The translations under genes and the position numbers were made by a program. 64,000 nt of DNA, taken from the NCBI RefSeq assembly GCF_002812725.1, contig NZ_NMUN01000007.1, positions 62,001-126,000 of the forward strand. The letters run 5' to 3'. This DNA comes from Microbacterium sp. BR1. Its GTDB lineage: Bacteria; Actinomycetota; Actinomycetes; Actinomycetales; Microbacteriaceae. The notes under the pieces were generated by a model, which was not told the origin of the DNA, did not search any database, and saw only the letters and a program-made list of their open reading frames with translations. Shown here one piece after another: positions 41,181 to 50,391 of this stretch (position 1 is the first letter of the stretch; every line of letters starts with the position of its first letter).

Positions 41181-41560
41181 ATCCCGCGCCGCCCATACGC
41201 TCCGCCAGTTCTCGCGAACCCGCCGGTTGCCGGCGAGGTCGCCCGTTGTTGCCCGTAGAGAAGGGGTCTTCTCGGCAGCAACAGGCGGTCTTGCCCGTCG
41301 TTCCGCGAACCCAGTCCTCGCGCTGCTTTTCTGCGAGAAGCACCTGCTCGATCGATATCCATCCAGAACGATCCGTCTCCCGGTGAGCGAACCGGGACTT
41401 GCAGCCTCGGGGTGCGGAATCCGAGGCGCCGAAGCTGCAGCTTCGTGATGCTCTCCAGAGGCAGCTCCGAGCGGCCGTCGATGAGCCCGATCAGCGTGCG
41501 CGCGAAGCGGCGGGCTCGACGTGCACCGCGGACGGACGCGGACCGCGTGCCGGGGCCGGG
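41155..41560 (-). pseudogene. Relic of a DUF559/AbiEi-like endonuclease-fold protein
   Basis: Two minus-strand frames hold parts of one protein. Upstream frame: SELPLESITKLQLRRLG then FRTPRLQVPV, as in DUF559-type proteins of Microbacteriaceae. Downstream frame (from about 41350): IEQVLLAEKQREDWVRGTTG, the family's C-terminal helix. Between them, where the EFDGKxKY catalytic core is expected, sequence is missing, so there is both a deletion and a frame change near 41343-41365. No start codon or intact frame remains. It occupies the only long gap of the window; family call is from remembered family pattern, no alignment was run. Confidence 0.6.
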
Positions 41561-41578
41561 CCCGGCGGGGTGCGGGGT

Positions 41579-41584
41579 TAGAGT
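41579..41584 (+). promoter_or_regulatory. -10 of leaderless YqaJ-like gene
   Basis: TAGAGT ends 6 nt before the GTG at 41591. Confidence 0.55.
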
Positions 41585-41590
41585 CGAGAG

Positions 41591-42268
41591 GTGCTTCCCG
41601 AACTCGCCGCCCGCATCGTCGCGGACTCTCGCGACCGGGTCGCATGGGTGCGGGCACGTTCGCGCGGCATCACGGCAACGGACGTCGCGAGCCTCACGAG
41701 CGAGAACGCGATCGCGAAGGCTGCCGACGCCAAGCTCGTCGGCAGCCGCTTCAGCGGCAACGCCTACACCGACCACGGACGCCGCCGCGAACCCGAGATC
41801 GCCGCGTGGGTGGCCGCGACCCATGGAATCCTGCCCTCGTCGGCCCTGTTCCACGCGGTCTCCGAGAAGCGGCACCTCGCGACGCCCGATGGCGTTGCCA
41901 CGACCCCGAGCGGATCGATCACGCTGGCCGAGATCAAGACGACCAACAAGGCGTGGCGATCCATCCCCCGCTCGTACATGCGTCAGGTGTGGTGGCAGCA
42001 GCACGTGCTGGGCGCCGAGCGCACGCTGGTGGCGTGGGAACAGCACGACGGGTTCGTGCCGATCGGCGACGAACCCCGGTGCGCGTGGGTCGACCGCGAT
42101 GACCGCGAGATCTCGCGACTGATCCGGCTCGCCGACGCGTTGATCGACGAACTGCATCGCCGCACGACGCAACCGCCGACGCGCCCGGCGCGAACGCTCG
42201 AGTTCGTGGAAGAGCGGATGCCTCGCGCCGCACGCGAACCGTTCCGCGCGCTTACCCTCGCCGACTAG
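41591..42268 (+). CDS. YqaJ-like viral-recombinase family nuclease
   Basis: A 225-residue protein of the PD-(D/E)XK nuclease type. GNAYTDHGRRREPEIAAWV gives the conserved Glu, LATPDGVAT the Asp and SITLAEIKTTNK the ExK of the catalytic set. Such proteins resemble phage lambda-type exonucleases, but a chromosomal copy is common in actinobacteria. The GTG start is leaderless. No phage genes are nearby, so this is not read as prophage. Role in DNA processing unknown. Confidence 0.82.
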   Translation: MLPELAARIVADSRDRVAWVRARSRGITATDVASLTSENAIAKAADAKLVGSRFSGNAYTDHGRRREPEIAAWVAATHGILPSSALFHAVSEKRHLATPDGVATTPSGSITLAEIKTTNKAWRSIPRSYMRQVWWQQHVLGAERTLVAWEQHDGFVPIGDEPRCAWVDRDDREISRLIRLADALIDELHRRTTQPPTRPARTLEFVEERMPRAAREPFRALTLAD

Positions 42269-42357
42269 CGGCCCCTTCGCGGCCAGCGGCGCCTCCCCAG
42301 GGCCTGCGATCGCTCCGCTCATGGCTCCCCCGCGTGCGGAGCCGTCACGGCAAACTG

Positions 42358-42373
42358 GTTGACTTTTATCAAT
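42358..42373. promoter_or_regulatory. MarR-type operator 1
   Basis: GTTGACTTTTATCAAT, a TTGA-N6-TCAA dyad covering the -35 of the MFS gene. Confidence 0.7.
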
Positions 42374-42386
42374 CATCGAATATAGT
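42359..42386 (+). promoter_or_regulatory. Promoter of MFS-marR operon
   Basis: TTGACT (-35, 42359-42364) and TATAGT (-10, 42381-42386) with a 16-nt spacer, near consensus and AT-rich compared with its surroundings. Both elements overlap the TTGA-N6-TCAA repeats. Confidence 0.75.
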
Positions 42387-42400
42387 TGACTTTACTCAAC
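42385..42400. promoter_or_regulatory. MarR-type operator 2
   Basis: GTTGACTTTACTCAAC, a perfect GTTGA-N6-TCAAC dyad just after the -10, 27 nt from the first copy. Confidence 0.75.
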
Positions 42401-42460
42401 TTTCGCACCACGCTCCGGCGCGGTCGCTCCATCAGAACTCGCTTCCCCAGGAAGGACCCG

Positions 42461-44200
42461 ATGGCCGCCTCTGTCACTGCGCCGACCGACGCCACCACAT
42501 CCGCACCCATGTCCCGCCGAAAGGTGCTCGAGGCGCTCTCCGGGCTGCTGCTCGGCATGTTCGTCTCGATGCTGGCCGCGACCGTCGTCTCGACATCGCT
42601 CCCCGTCATCGTCCACGACCTCGACGGCGACCAGACCGTCTTCACGTGGGTCGTGACGGCGACGCTGCTGACGACGGCGATCTCGACGCCGATCTGGGGC
42701 AAGCTCGCCGACCTCTTCGATCGCAAACTGCTGATCCAGCTCGCCCTCGCGCTCTTCGTGCTGGCGACCGCAGCCGCCGGCTTCTCGCAGGACCCCGGCA
42801 CCCTCATCGCGTTCCGCGCCGTGCAGGGCCTCGGTGCCGGCGGTCTCGCCGCACTCAGTCAGGTGCTCATGGCCGACATCATCAGCCCGCGCGAACGCGG
42901 CCGCTACATGGGCCTGTTCGGCGCCGTGATGGCCCTCGCCACGGTCGGCGGGCCGCTGCTCGGTGGATTCATCACCGACGGAATCGGATGGCGGTGGAAC
43001 TTCTTCGTCGCGATCCCCTTCGCCATCGCCGCGTTCGTGATCCTGCAGCGCACCCTGCACGTCCCCCGCATCCGGCGCGGCAAGGTGAGCATCGACTACG
43101 TCGGCATCGTTCTGCTCTCGACCGCGGTCTCGCTCCTGCTGGTCTGGATCACCAACGCCGGCAAGAACTACGACTGGTGGAGCGTCGACACGGCGCTGAT
43201 GGTCGGCGGGGTCGTCGTCGCCACCGCGCTGTTCATCGTGGTCGAGCTGCGCTCGCGCGAGCCGCTCATCCCGCTCTCGCTGTTCCGCAACCGCACGTTC
43301 ACGCTCTCGGTCGTCGCATCCATCGCGACCGGGCTGGCGATGTTCGGTGCCGCGGTGTTCCTCGGCCAGTACATGCAGATGTCGCGCGGGGCTACCCCGG
43401 CGGAGGCGGGCATCCTGACCGTCCCCATGATGGGCGGACTGCTCGTGACCTCGATCCTGATCGGCCAGCTGATCAGCCGGTTCGGTCATTGGAAGCCGTA
43501 CATGATCGGCGGCGCCGTGGCGCTCATCGCGGGCTCGGTGCTGCTCTCGACGCTCCACTACGACACCCCCTACCCCCTCGTCGCGCTCTACATGTTCCTG
43601 CTCGGCGCCGGCGTCGGCGCCACGATGCAGAACCTCGTGCTCGTGGTGCAGAACACGGCCAAGCCCGAAGAGATGGGCGCCGCGAGTTCGGGCGTCACCT
43701 TCTTCCGCAGTCTGGGCGGCACGATCGGCGTTTCCGTGATGGGCGCGGCTCTCGCCGCGAGCGTGACCGACGGGTTCGTGAGGTATCGCGATGCGATCGG
43801 CGCCGCGCTCGCCCCGCTCGGCGAACAGGGCCTCGCGGTCGCGGCGCAGCTGAAGACCGGCACCCTTCCGGCCGTGCACACCCTCCCGGACGACGTCCGG
43901 GTCATCGTCGAGGACATCTACGCGCAGGGCATCGCGCACTCGTTCCTGTTCGCCGTCCCCCTCGCGATCATCAGCCTCATCGCGATCCTCTTCATGCCGA
44001 ACCGCCCGCTGACGCGTATGACCACGACCGAGCGGCTGGCCGCGGGCGAGGCGGACCTGGCCATGTTCACCGCGAGCGAGGGCATGGAGTCGATCCCCGC
44101 ATCGGGAAGCGCATCCGCCGGCCCGGCCGATATCGTGGAGTCGACGGGCACCGAATCACCCACAGCCCCGTCCGATGCGAAGGGCACCGGCGAACGATGA
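42461..44200 (+). CDS. DHA2-family MFS multidrug efflux transporter
   Basis: A 579-residue transporter with 14 membrane segments. GLLLGMFVSMLAATVVSTSLPVI (first helix) and GKLADLFDRKLLIQ (loop 2-3 motif) are DHA2 features. A long acidic C-terminal tail (about residues 535-579) has few hydrophobic residues. It probably exports drugs; substrate unknown. The ATG at 42461 has AGGAAGGA upstream; an in-frame ATG at 42386 lies in the promoter and was rejected. It overlaps marR by 4 nt. Confidence 0.92.
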   Translation: MAASVTAPTDATTSAPMSRRKVLEALSGLLLGMFVSMLAATVVSTSLPVIVHDLDGDQTVFTWVVTATLLTTAISTPIWGKLADLFDRKLLIQLALALFVLATAAAGFSQDPGTLIAFRAVQGLGAGGLAALSQVLMADIISPRERGRYMGLFGAVMALATVGGPLLGGFITDGIGWRWNFFVAIPFAIAAFVILQRTLHVPRIRRGKVSIDYVGIVLLSTAVSLLLVWITNAGKNYDWWSVDTALMVGGVVVATALFIVVELRSREPLIPLSLFRNRTFTLSVVASIATGLAMFGAAVFLGQYMQMSRGATPAEAGILTVPMMGGLLVTSILIGQLISRFGHWKPYMIGGAVALIAGSVLLSTLHYDTPYPLVALYMFLLGAGVGATMQNLVLVVQNTAKPEEMGAASSGVTFFRSLGGTIGVSVMGAALAASVTDGFVRYRDAIGAALAPLGEQGLAVAAQLKTGTLPAVHTLPDDVRVIVEDIYAQGIAHSFLFAVPLAIISLIAILFMPNRPLTRMTTTERLAAGEADLAMFTASEGMESIPASGSASAGPADIVESTGTESPTAPSDAKGTGER

Positions 44201-44676
44201 CCGATCAACCGCAGTCTGCCTCGAACCCCGACTGGCAGGATGCGGTGCGCGAGCTCGAGTCGGAGTTCGGTGAACTGTCGGCACGGATGCGTCAGGTCAT
44301 GGCTGCACGCGCCGACCGACTGCAACCCTGCATGCTGCCGGGCACCTACAAGGTCTTCACGACGATCGTCAAGCACGGACCGATCACGCCGTCCGCCCTC
44401 GCCGAGACGCTCGTCGCCGACAAGGGGCAGGTCAGCCGCACGGTGCGCGAACTCGAACGCAGCGGTCTGATCGAGCGGACCGCCGATCCGGCCGACGGTC
44501 GTTCGGCCCGCCTCACCGCGACACCGAATGGCGTCGAGCGGCTCGCGGCAGCACGGAGCGCCGATCCGCACGCCCTGCAGGATCGGCTCGCGGACTGGGA
44601 TGTGTCGGACATCCGGACTCTGACCCGCCTGCTCCGCGCGGCGTCGACCCGCGAATCACCGCCCCGCTCCGCGTAG
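44197..44676 (+). CDS. MarR-family repressor of the efflux operon
   Basis: A 159-residue winged-helix regulator. TPSALAETLVADKGQVSRTVRELERSGLIERT is the MarR recognition helix and wing, with DPADGRSARL as the wing loop. Its start overlaps the end of the MFS gene (ATGA). It probably binds the two TTGA-N6-TCAA dyads upstream and releases on binding a drug-like ligand. It is encoded as the second gene, so it is autorepressed. Confidence 0.92.
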   Translation: MTDQPQSASNPDWQDAVRELESEFGELSARMRQVMAARADRLQPCMLPGTYKVFTTIVKHGPITPSALAETLVADKGQVSRTVRELERSGLIERTADPADGRSARLTATPNGVERLAAARSADPHALQDRLADWDVSDIRTLTRLLRAASTRESPPRSA

Positions 44677-44818
44677 CGGCACGTTAGCACCTGCGTAACA
44701 CCGTCGAGACAATCCCCGGCTTTACTGGGACGAGTCCGATCCTCTGGGCAATATGCGCTCATGCAGCCATATGGGCAGGCTTGCCGTATGTGCCGTTCGC
44801 GCAGAATGGAGCACCGCC

Positions 44819-45838
44819 ATGGCAGTTCGCCCCCCACGACCCGCGGGAGCGCCCGCCGAGGCTCCGAGCGTCCCGGACACGATGCGCGCCGTCGTGTTCG
44901 ACGAGCCGGGAGACGCCGACTCGCTCCACCTCGCCGAGGTGGCGACCCCGGCTCCCGTGATGAGCGAGTTGCTCGTGCGCGTCGTCGCCGCGGGTGTGAA
45001 CCCCATCGATGCGAAGACGCGCTCGGGCCGCGGCGTCTCGTGGGCGATCACGTCATACCCCGCGGTTCCCGGTTTCGATTTCAGCGGCGTCGTGGTTCGC
45101 GCGCCGTTCGAGACCCATCCTCTCCAGCCCGGCACCCCCGTGTACGGCATGGCGGCCTTTCCGCGCACCCCCGGGAGCTACGCGGAGTATGCGGTCGTTT
45201 CGCCGCTCTCCGTCGCCAAGATGCCGACAGGTCTCTCGCACGTCGAGGCAGCGGGTGTGCCGCTCGCCGCACTGACGGCCTGGGGACTGATCGTCGAGAC
45301 CGCGCACGCACACGAGGGTCAGCGGATCCTCATCCATGCGGGCAGCGGAGGCGTCGGTCACTTCGCCGTGCAGTTCGCCGCGTATTTCGGTGCCCACGTC
45401 ACGGCCACGGCATCGGGCCGGAACGCCGCGTGGCTGCGCGAGCTCGGAGCATCCGTCGTCATCGACCACACCACGACGAAGTTCGAGGATGTCGTCGCCG
45501 ATGTCGACGTCGTGATCGATCTGGTGGGTAACACCCTCGACGAAACCGGGAGTCGATCGCTCGGTGTGCTGCGCCGCGGCGGCCTGATCGTCAATGTACC
45601 GACGGGAAGCTGGCCGACGTTCGAAGAGGATGCCGCGGAGGCGGACGTGCGCGCATCGACCTACAAGATCATCCCCGACGGGGGCGTGCTCGCGACGATC
45701 GCCCGCCTGCTCGCGTCCGGCTCGATACAGGTCTACATCGACCGGGTCTTCGACCTGAAGGACGCCGCGGCCGCCCACCGGGAGATCGAGGACGGGCACA
45801 CGCGCGGGAAGATCGTGTTGCGCGTGAGCGACGACTGA
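44819..45838 (+). CDS. NADP-dependent quinone oxidoreductase/zinc-type alcohol dehydrogenase family
   Basis: A 339-residue medium-chain dehydrogenase. MRAVVFDEPGDADSLHLAEV is the GroES-like start and AGSGGVGHFAVQFAAYFGAHVTAT the NAD(P)H Rossmann motif. No catalytic or structural zinc cysteines are seen, so it is of the quinone-oxidoreductase (Qor) branch. The ATG at 44819 has GGAG 7 nt upstream. It stands alone between marR and lysR; substrate unknown. Confidence 0.87.
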   Translation: MAVRPPRPAGAPAEAPSVPDTMRAVVFDEPGDADSLHLAEVATPAPVMSELLVRVVAAGVNPIDAKTRSGRGVSWAITSYPAVPGFDFSGVVVRAPFETHPLQPGTPVYGMAAFPRTPGSYAEYAVVSPLSVAKMPTGLSHVEAAGVPLAALTAWGLIVETAHAHEGQRILIHAGSGGVGHFAVQFAAYFGAHVTATASGRNAAWLRELGASVVIDHTTTKFEDVVADVDVVIDLVGNTLDETGSRSLGVLRRGGLIVNVPTGSWPTFEEDAAEADVRASTYKIIPDGGVLATIARLLASGSIQVYIDRVFDLKDAAAAHREIEDGHTRGKIVLRVSDD

Positions 45839-45848
45839 CCGTTCGCCC

Positions 45849-46736
45849 TCACGCCGGGTCGAGCATCCGCTGCGCCTCGGCGACCACGACGCGCGCGACG
45901 CGATCGAGCAGCGATGACCGCAGATCCCACTGCTGCCAGTACAGCGGCACGGCGATGGGATCACCCGCGAGCAGCACGATCTCGCCCCGCTCGATCGGGC
46001 CGTCCGCCTGCAGGGGCGGGAGCATGCCCCAGCCGAGCCCCGAACGGACGGCCGTCGCGAAGTCGTGCGACGCGGGAACGAACGTGCGCGGGGGCGCCGC
46101 GACGGATGCCCCCCGCGCGCGCAGCCATCGCGACTGCAGGTCATCGCGCCGGTCGTACTCGATGACGGGCGCGGACGAGAGAGCCTCGGGGGTGACACCG
46201 TCTGCGAACCAGCGCTCGACGAAGCCCGGCGTCGCGCACGCCCGGTACGACATGACGCCGAGCGGGGTCACCGAGCAGCCGACCACCGCGGCGCTCTGCG
46301 AGGTGACCGCCGCCGAGACGGTTCCGTCCGCCAGCAAGCGGGCGGTGTAGTCCTGGTCGTCGCGGTGGAGTTCGATCGCGACGTCCCCATCCGCGACGAT
46401 GCGCGCCAGCGCGGGGAGAAACCAGGTGGCGAGCGAGTCGGCGTTCACGGCCAGCGCGAGCCGGACGGGCCCCTCGTCGTCGAGTCCGAGGACGCGCAGG
46501 GTGTCGTGCTCGAGGAGCGCGAGCTGACGAGCCAGCCGCACGACCGCCTCGCCGGCCTCGGTCGCCCGCAGCGGCTTGGTACGCACGAGCAGGGACCGCC
46601 CGATCCGTTCCTCGAGCGCGCGGATCCGCTGACTGACCGCGGATGGCGTGATGTGCAGCGTCCGTGCCGCCGCGTCGAGAGTGCCCGCGTCGATCGCGGC
46701 GGCGACGGTGGCGACGAGTTCGAGCGGGAGCTTCAT
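45849..46736 (-). CDS. LysR-family regulator of lysine/arginine export (LysG/ArgP-like)
   Basis: A 295-residue regulator. LPLELVATVAAAIDAGTLDAAARTLHITPSAVSQRIRALEERIG is the HTH (shown in the family order), and the effector-binding domain follows. It is divergent from lysE with 69 nt between, as in lysG-lysE of Corynebacterium, where high Lys/Arg activates export. Start ATG is 6 nt after TAGCCT, leaderless. Confidence 0.92.
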   Translation of the reverse strand: MKLPLELVATVAAAIDAGTLDAAARTLHITPSAVSQRIRALEERIGRSLLVRTKPLRATEAGEAVVRLARQLALLEHDTLRVLGLDDEGPVRLALAVNADSLATWFLPALARIVADGDVAIELHRDDQDYTARLLADGTVSAAVTSQSAAVVGCSVTPLGVMSYRACATPGFVERWFADGVTPEALSSAPVIEYDRRDDLQSRWLRARGASVAAPPRTFVPASHDFATAVRSGLGWGMLPPLQADGPIERGEIVLLAGDPIAVPLYWQQWDLRSSLLDRVARVVVAEAQRMLDPA

Positions 46737-46742
46737 GAAGCA

Positions 46743-46748
46743 AGGCTA
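46743..46748 (-). promoter_or_regulatory. -10 of leaderless lysR-type gene
   Basis: TAGCCT on the minus strand, 6 nt before the ATG at 46736. Confidence 0.55.
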
Positions 46749-46793
46749 ATGGTACACAAGAAACATGAACTGGTCTTATGCCCGCGTGCGCCA

Positions 46794-46799
46794 TAGCGT
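46794..46799 (+). promoter_or_regulatory. -10 of leaderless lysE gene
   Basis: TAGCGT ends 6 nt before the ATG at 46806; TGGTCT at 46771-46776 is a possible -35 with a 17-nt spacer. Confidence 0.55.
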
Positions 46800-46805
46800 C
46801 GGACC

Positions 46806-47417
46806 ATGCTCGTCTCGGCCGCCGCGGGGCTCGGCCTCGGCTTCTCGCTCATCGTCGCCATCGGCGCGCAGAATCTGTTCGTGCTGCGTCAGGGGATGCG
46901 ACGCGAGCACGTCGTGCTGGTGGCCGCGATCTGCGCGGCCTCGGACGCCGTCTTGATCGCGTTGGGCGTCTCGGGCATCGGTCTCGCACTGCAAGCCCTC
47001 CCCTGGCTCACCGAGATCGTCCGCTGGGCGGGAGCCGCATTCCTCGTGACCTACGGATGCCTCGCCGCACGCCGCGCGTGGCGCCCGAGCGGGGCGGTCT
47101 TGACGCCCACCGCGGCGACGGCGACACAGACCGGCGCCATCGCCGTCGCCTCGACCGCGCTCGCCCTCACATGGCTGAATCCCCACGTCTACCTCGACAC
47201 GGTCTTCCTGCTCGGTTCCATCGCGGCGACGCACGTCAGCCCATGGGCTTTCGCCGCGGGCGCGATCGTCGCCAGCGCGGTCTGGTTCTCGGGCTTGGCG
47301 TTCGGCGCCCGCTACCTCGGCCGACTGCTGTCGACCGAACGAGCCTGGCGCATCCTGGACGCGTCGATCGCGGTGGTGATGATCGGGCTCGGGATCAGCC
47401 TCGTCGTCTTCCGCTGA
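46806..47417 (+). CDS. LysE/ArgO basic amino acid exporter
   Basis: A 203-residue membrane protein with about six segments. FSLIVAIGAQNLFVLRQGMRREHV is the LysE/ArgO signature, LTWLNPHVYLDTVFLLGS the second repeat. It exports lysine or arginine under control of the divergent LysR gene. A bidirectional terminator separates it from rplA. Confidence 0.93.
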   Translation: MLVSAAAGLGLGFSLIVAIGAQNLFVLRQGMRREHVVLVAAICAASDAVLIALGVSGIGLALQALPWLTEIVRWAGAAFLVTYGCLAARRAWRPSGAVLTPTAATATQTGAIAVASTALALTWLNPHVYLDTVFLLGSIAATHVSPWAFAAGAIVASAVWFSGLAFGARYLGRLLSTERAWRILDASIAVVMIGLGISLVVFR

Positions 47418-47433
47418 CGTCCTGCCGGGAACG

Positions 47434-47469
47434 ACGAAGGGCCCCGCCGTTTCCGGCGAGGCCCTTCGT
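47434..47469. terminator. Bidirectional terminator between lysE and rplA
   Basis: ACGAAGGGCCCCGCCG and CGGCGAGGCCCTTCGT pair over about 16 bp with one mismatch between the convergent genes. Confidence 0.85.
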
Positions 47470-47481
47470 GTACGCAGTGCG

Positions 47482-48171
47482 TCAGATCGCGTTGACGTCC
47501 AGCGGGATGCCGGGGCCGAACGTGGTCGACACGGCACCCTTCTGGATGTAGCGACCCTTCGAGCTGGACGGCTTCAGACGGACGATCTCGTCGAGCGCCG
47601 CCTTCAGGTTCTCGTCGAGCTGCTCGGCCGAGAACGACGCCTTGCCGACCACGAAGTGGACGTTGGCGTGCTTGTCGACGCGGAACTCGATCTTTCCGCC
47701 CTTGATCTCCTCGACGGCCTTGGCCGGGTTGGGGGTCACGGTGCCGGTCTTCGGGTTCGGCATGAGGCCGCGGGGGCCCAGCACCTTTCCGAGACGTCCG
47801 ACCTGGCCCATGAGCTCGGGCGTCGAGACGGCGGCATCGAACGACGTGTAGCCGCCCGCGACCTTCTCGATGAGCTCGGCTCCACCGACCTCGTCGGCGC
47901 CGGCCGCGAGGGCGGCCTCGGCCGCGGGCCCGGTGGCGAAGACGATGACGCGGGCCGTCTTGCCCGTGCCGTGGGGCAGGATGACGGTGCCGCGCACCAT
48001 CTGGTCCGCCTTGCGGGGGTCGACGGCGAGCTTCAGCGCGACCTCGACGGTCGAGTCGAACTTCGCCGAGCCGGTCTCCTTCGCGAGGGCGACGGCCTCG
48101 GTGGGCGTGTAGAACGTGTCAGCCGCGATCTTCGCGGCGGCGGCCTGGTAGGCCTTGGACTTGGTAGCCAT
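47482..48171 (-). CDS. rplA: 50S ribosomal protein L1
   Basis: A 229-residue protein. [20 protein letters not shown] is the family start, and [17 protein letters not shown] the L1 signature. It binds 23S rRNA at the L1 stalk. The ATG at 48171 has GAGGGG upstream; the longer in-frame start at 48195 overlaps rplK and was not used. It follows rplK after 13 nt. Confidence 0.98.
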   Translation of the reverse strand: MATKSKAYQAAAAKIAADTFYTPTEAVALAKETGSAKFDSTVEVALKLAVDPRKADQMVRGTVILPHGTGKTARVIVFATGPAAEAALAAGADEVGGAELIEKVAGGYTSFDAAVSTPELMGQVGRLGKVLGPRGLMPNPKTGTVTPNPAKAVEEIKGGKIEFRVDKHANVHFVVGKASFSAEQLDENLKAALDEIVRLKPSSSKGRYIQKGAVSTTFGPGIPLDVNAI

Positions 48172-48184
48172 TGTCGTTATCCCC

Positions 48185-48616
48185 TCAGTCCTCAACCGTG
48201 ATGCCCATGGAACGGGCGGTGCCGGCGATGATCTTCGAGGCGGCCTCGATGTCGTTCGCGTTCAGGTCGGGCTGCTTGACCTCGGCGATCTCGCGCACCT
48301 GAGCCTTGGTGAGCTTGGCCACCTTGGTCGTGTGCGGCGTCGGCGAGCCCTTGGCAACGCCAGCGGCCTTCTTGATGAGCTCGGCTGCCGGCGGCGTCTT
48401 CAGGATGAACGTGAAGCTGCGGTCCTCGTAGACGGTGATCTCGACGGGGATGACGTTGCCGCGCTGGGCCTCGGTCGCCGCGTTGTACGCCTTGCAGAAC
48501 TCCATGATGTTGACGCCGTGCTGACCGAGCGCGGGCCCGATCGGGGGCGCCGGGTTGGCGGCTCCGGCCTTGATCTGGAGCTTGATCAGGCCGGTCACCT
48601 TCTTCTTGGGTGCCAT
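48185..48616 (-). CDS. rplK: 50S ribosomal protein L11
   Basis: A 143-residue protein that binds 23S rRNA at the GTPase centre. [36 protein letters not shown] is the family start (read as consecutive blocks), with RSMGITVED at the end. GAGAGG precedes the ATG. It lies 76 nt after nusG in a nusG-rplK-rplA order. Confidence 0.98.
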   Translation of the reverse strand: MAPKKKVTGLIKLQIKAGAANPAPPIGPALGQHGVNIMEFCKAYNAATEAQRGNVIPVEITVYEDRSFTFILKTPPAAELIKKAAGVAKGSPTPHTTKVAKLTKAQVREIAEVKQPDLNANDIEAASKIIAGTARSMGITVED

Positions 48617-48692
48617 TCTTTTTCCTCTCGTCGAACGGATGCGTGCCGCATCCGCTCTCCCGCGTCCGGTCTCTCCGGGGCGGTGGTCTGAA

Positions 48693-49751
48693 TTACTGCT
48701 TCGTGACCTGGTCGAACGACAGCTCGACCGGGGTCTCTCGCTCGAAGAGCGATACCAGGACCGTGAGCTTGCCGCTCTCGGGCTTGATCTCGCTGATCGT
48801 TCCGGGCAGACCCGCGAACGAGCCTTCCTTGATCGTGATCGTCTCGCCGACCTCGAAGTCGACCTCGGTGACGACGCTGCGCGCCTGCGTCGCCGAACCC
48901 TTGCCGCTGCCGGACTTGGTCGTGGCGACTTCCTTGATCTCGACGAGGGACTTCAGCATGTTGAAGGCCTCTTCGAAGCGGAGGGGCGTGGGGTTGTGGG
49001 CGTTGCCGACGAAGCCGGTCACGCCGGGCGTGTGGCGCACGACCGACCAGGTGTCTTCGTTCAGGTCCATGCGCACGAGCACGTAACCGGGGATCCGGAC
49101 GCGCGTGACCATCTTGCGCTGGCCGTTCTTGATCTCGACGACGTCCTCCATCGGGACCTCGATCTGGTAGATCTCGTCCTCGACCTCGAGCGACGACTTG
49201 CGCTGCTCGATGTTCGCCTTGACCTTGCGCTCGAACCCGGCGTAGGAGTGGATGACATACCACTTGCCCGGCAGGTAGCGCAGTTCGGCGCGGAACGCCT
49301 CGTACGGGTCCTCCTCGACCTCGTCGACGACCGCCTCGGCGTCGGCGACCTCGGCGACGAAGTCCTCGTCGAGCACCGGCGCGTCGGGCTCACCGTTTAC
49401 GTCGGGGCCGTCGTAGGGGGTGACCTCGTCGGCGTCCGCCGCCTCGCGCTCGGTCTCTTCGTCCTCGAGCGACTCGGTCAGCACCTCGGCGGCCGCTTCG
49501 GCCTCGTCGGCCTGGTCGATGTGCAGGGCGTCGTTCACGATGGCGTCGGCCTCCGGGTCGTCGATCTCGATGTCATCCAGTTCCGCGAAATCCTCGTCTT
49601 CATCGTCCACGACGTGCAGCGCGGCGTGCTCGGCGGGCTCGACGGAGCGCTCCTCGGCGGCGAGCTGGTCGCCCTCCTGCGCCTCGTCGTCCTCACTGGA
49701 CTGCTCGGCGGCCGTCGCCCAGTCGGCGTCGTCGGTGAATCTCTCGGTCAC
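48693..49751 (-). CDS. nusG: Transcription termination/antitermination factor NusG with acidic N-terminal extension
   Basis: A 352-residue protein. Residues 1 to about 150 are acidic (many Glu/Asp, DEVTPYDG) and unrelated to the core. The NGN core starts near [19 protein letters not shown] and the KOW domain includes [17 protein letters not shown]. It binds RNA polymerase and couples transcription to translation. Start GTG at 49751 with GGAAG upstream. It follows secE in the usual order. Acidic extensions occur in several actinobacterial NusG proteins; this one is long. Confidence 0.96.
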   Translation of the reverse strand: MTERFTDDADWATAAEQSSEDDEAQEGDQLAAEERSVEPAEHAALHVVDDEDEDFAELDDIEIDDPEADAIVNDALHIDQADEAEAAAEVLTESLEDEETEREAADADEVTPYDGPDVNGEPDAPVLDEDFVAEVADAEAVVDEVEEDPYEAFRAELRYLPGKWYVIHSYAGFERKVKANIEQRKSSLEVEDEIYQIEVPMEDVVEIKNGQRKMVTRVRIPGYVLVRMDLNEDTWSVVRHTPGVTGFVGNAHNPTPLRFEEAFNMLKSLVEIKEVATTKSGSGKGSATQARSVVTEVDFEVGETITIKEGSFAGLPGTISEIKPESGKLTVLVSLFERETPVELSFDQVTKQ

Positions 49752-49831
49752 TGGATCACTTCCGTTGGTGGCAGCCCGATCCGGGCCACCGATGATTCGG
49801 TCTGGGTGCGTCTCGGCGGGGTGTTTCTCAC

Positions 49832-50119
49832 CTATGCGCCGACGAGTTCGCCGGGCACCCCGAAGACGACCGAGGCCATCCAGGAGAAGACGAAGTCGAG
49901 GCCGTAGACGATCGCCATCATGACGACGACGAATCCGAGCACCACGGCCGTGAACTTCAACAGTTCCTGGCGCGTCGGCGTGACGACCTTGCGGAGCTCG
50001 GCGAATACCTGTCGGATGAACAGGGCGATCCGGGCGAAGAAGCCGGGCTTCTTTCCGCGGTCAGCCTTGCCCGCCGCGACGATCTCGCCGTTCGGCTCGT
50101 CTTGGGCCACTGCACTCAC
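49832..50119 (-). CDS. secE: Preprotein translocase subunit SecE
   Basis: A 95-residue protein. A short cytosolic part with [28 protein letters not shown] ends in one membrane helix ([19 protein letters not shown]). It clamps SecY. Chosen start is GTG 50119 with AAAGG upstream. tRNA-Trp lies just upstream, as in many actinobacteria. Confidence 0.94.
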   Translation of the reverse strand: MSAVAQDEPNGEIVAAGKADRGKKPGFFARIALFIRQVFAELRKVVTPTRQELLKFTAVVLGFVVVMMAIVYGLDFVFSWMASVVFGVPGELVGA

Positions 50120-50158
50120 CTGAATGTACCTTTCGTGTGTCAGCTCGGGGCTGACGCG

Positions 50159-50231
<73 letters not shown>

Positions 50232-50391
50232 AAGGACCGTTTCCGGCCCCGGACCCACACTCTTGCACCGCGCTCACGAAGAGGATTGCGCCCGACCGCG
50301 GGCACGGCAAAGAATGCAGATTTCGACTGCATGCCCAGTCTACGTCATGCCCGGGGGAGGTCGCGAATGCCTGCCCCGTCGGTCCGTGCCG

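Noticed and set aside
41591..42268. Prophage or phage recombination module
   Set aside because: The YqaJ-like gene stands alone; no integrase, capsid, attachment repeats or other phage genes were seen.
42392..43939. 515-codon minus-strand frame across the MFS gene
   Set aside because: Arg/Glu/His-rich antisense shadow of the DHA2 transporter.
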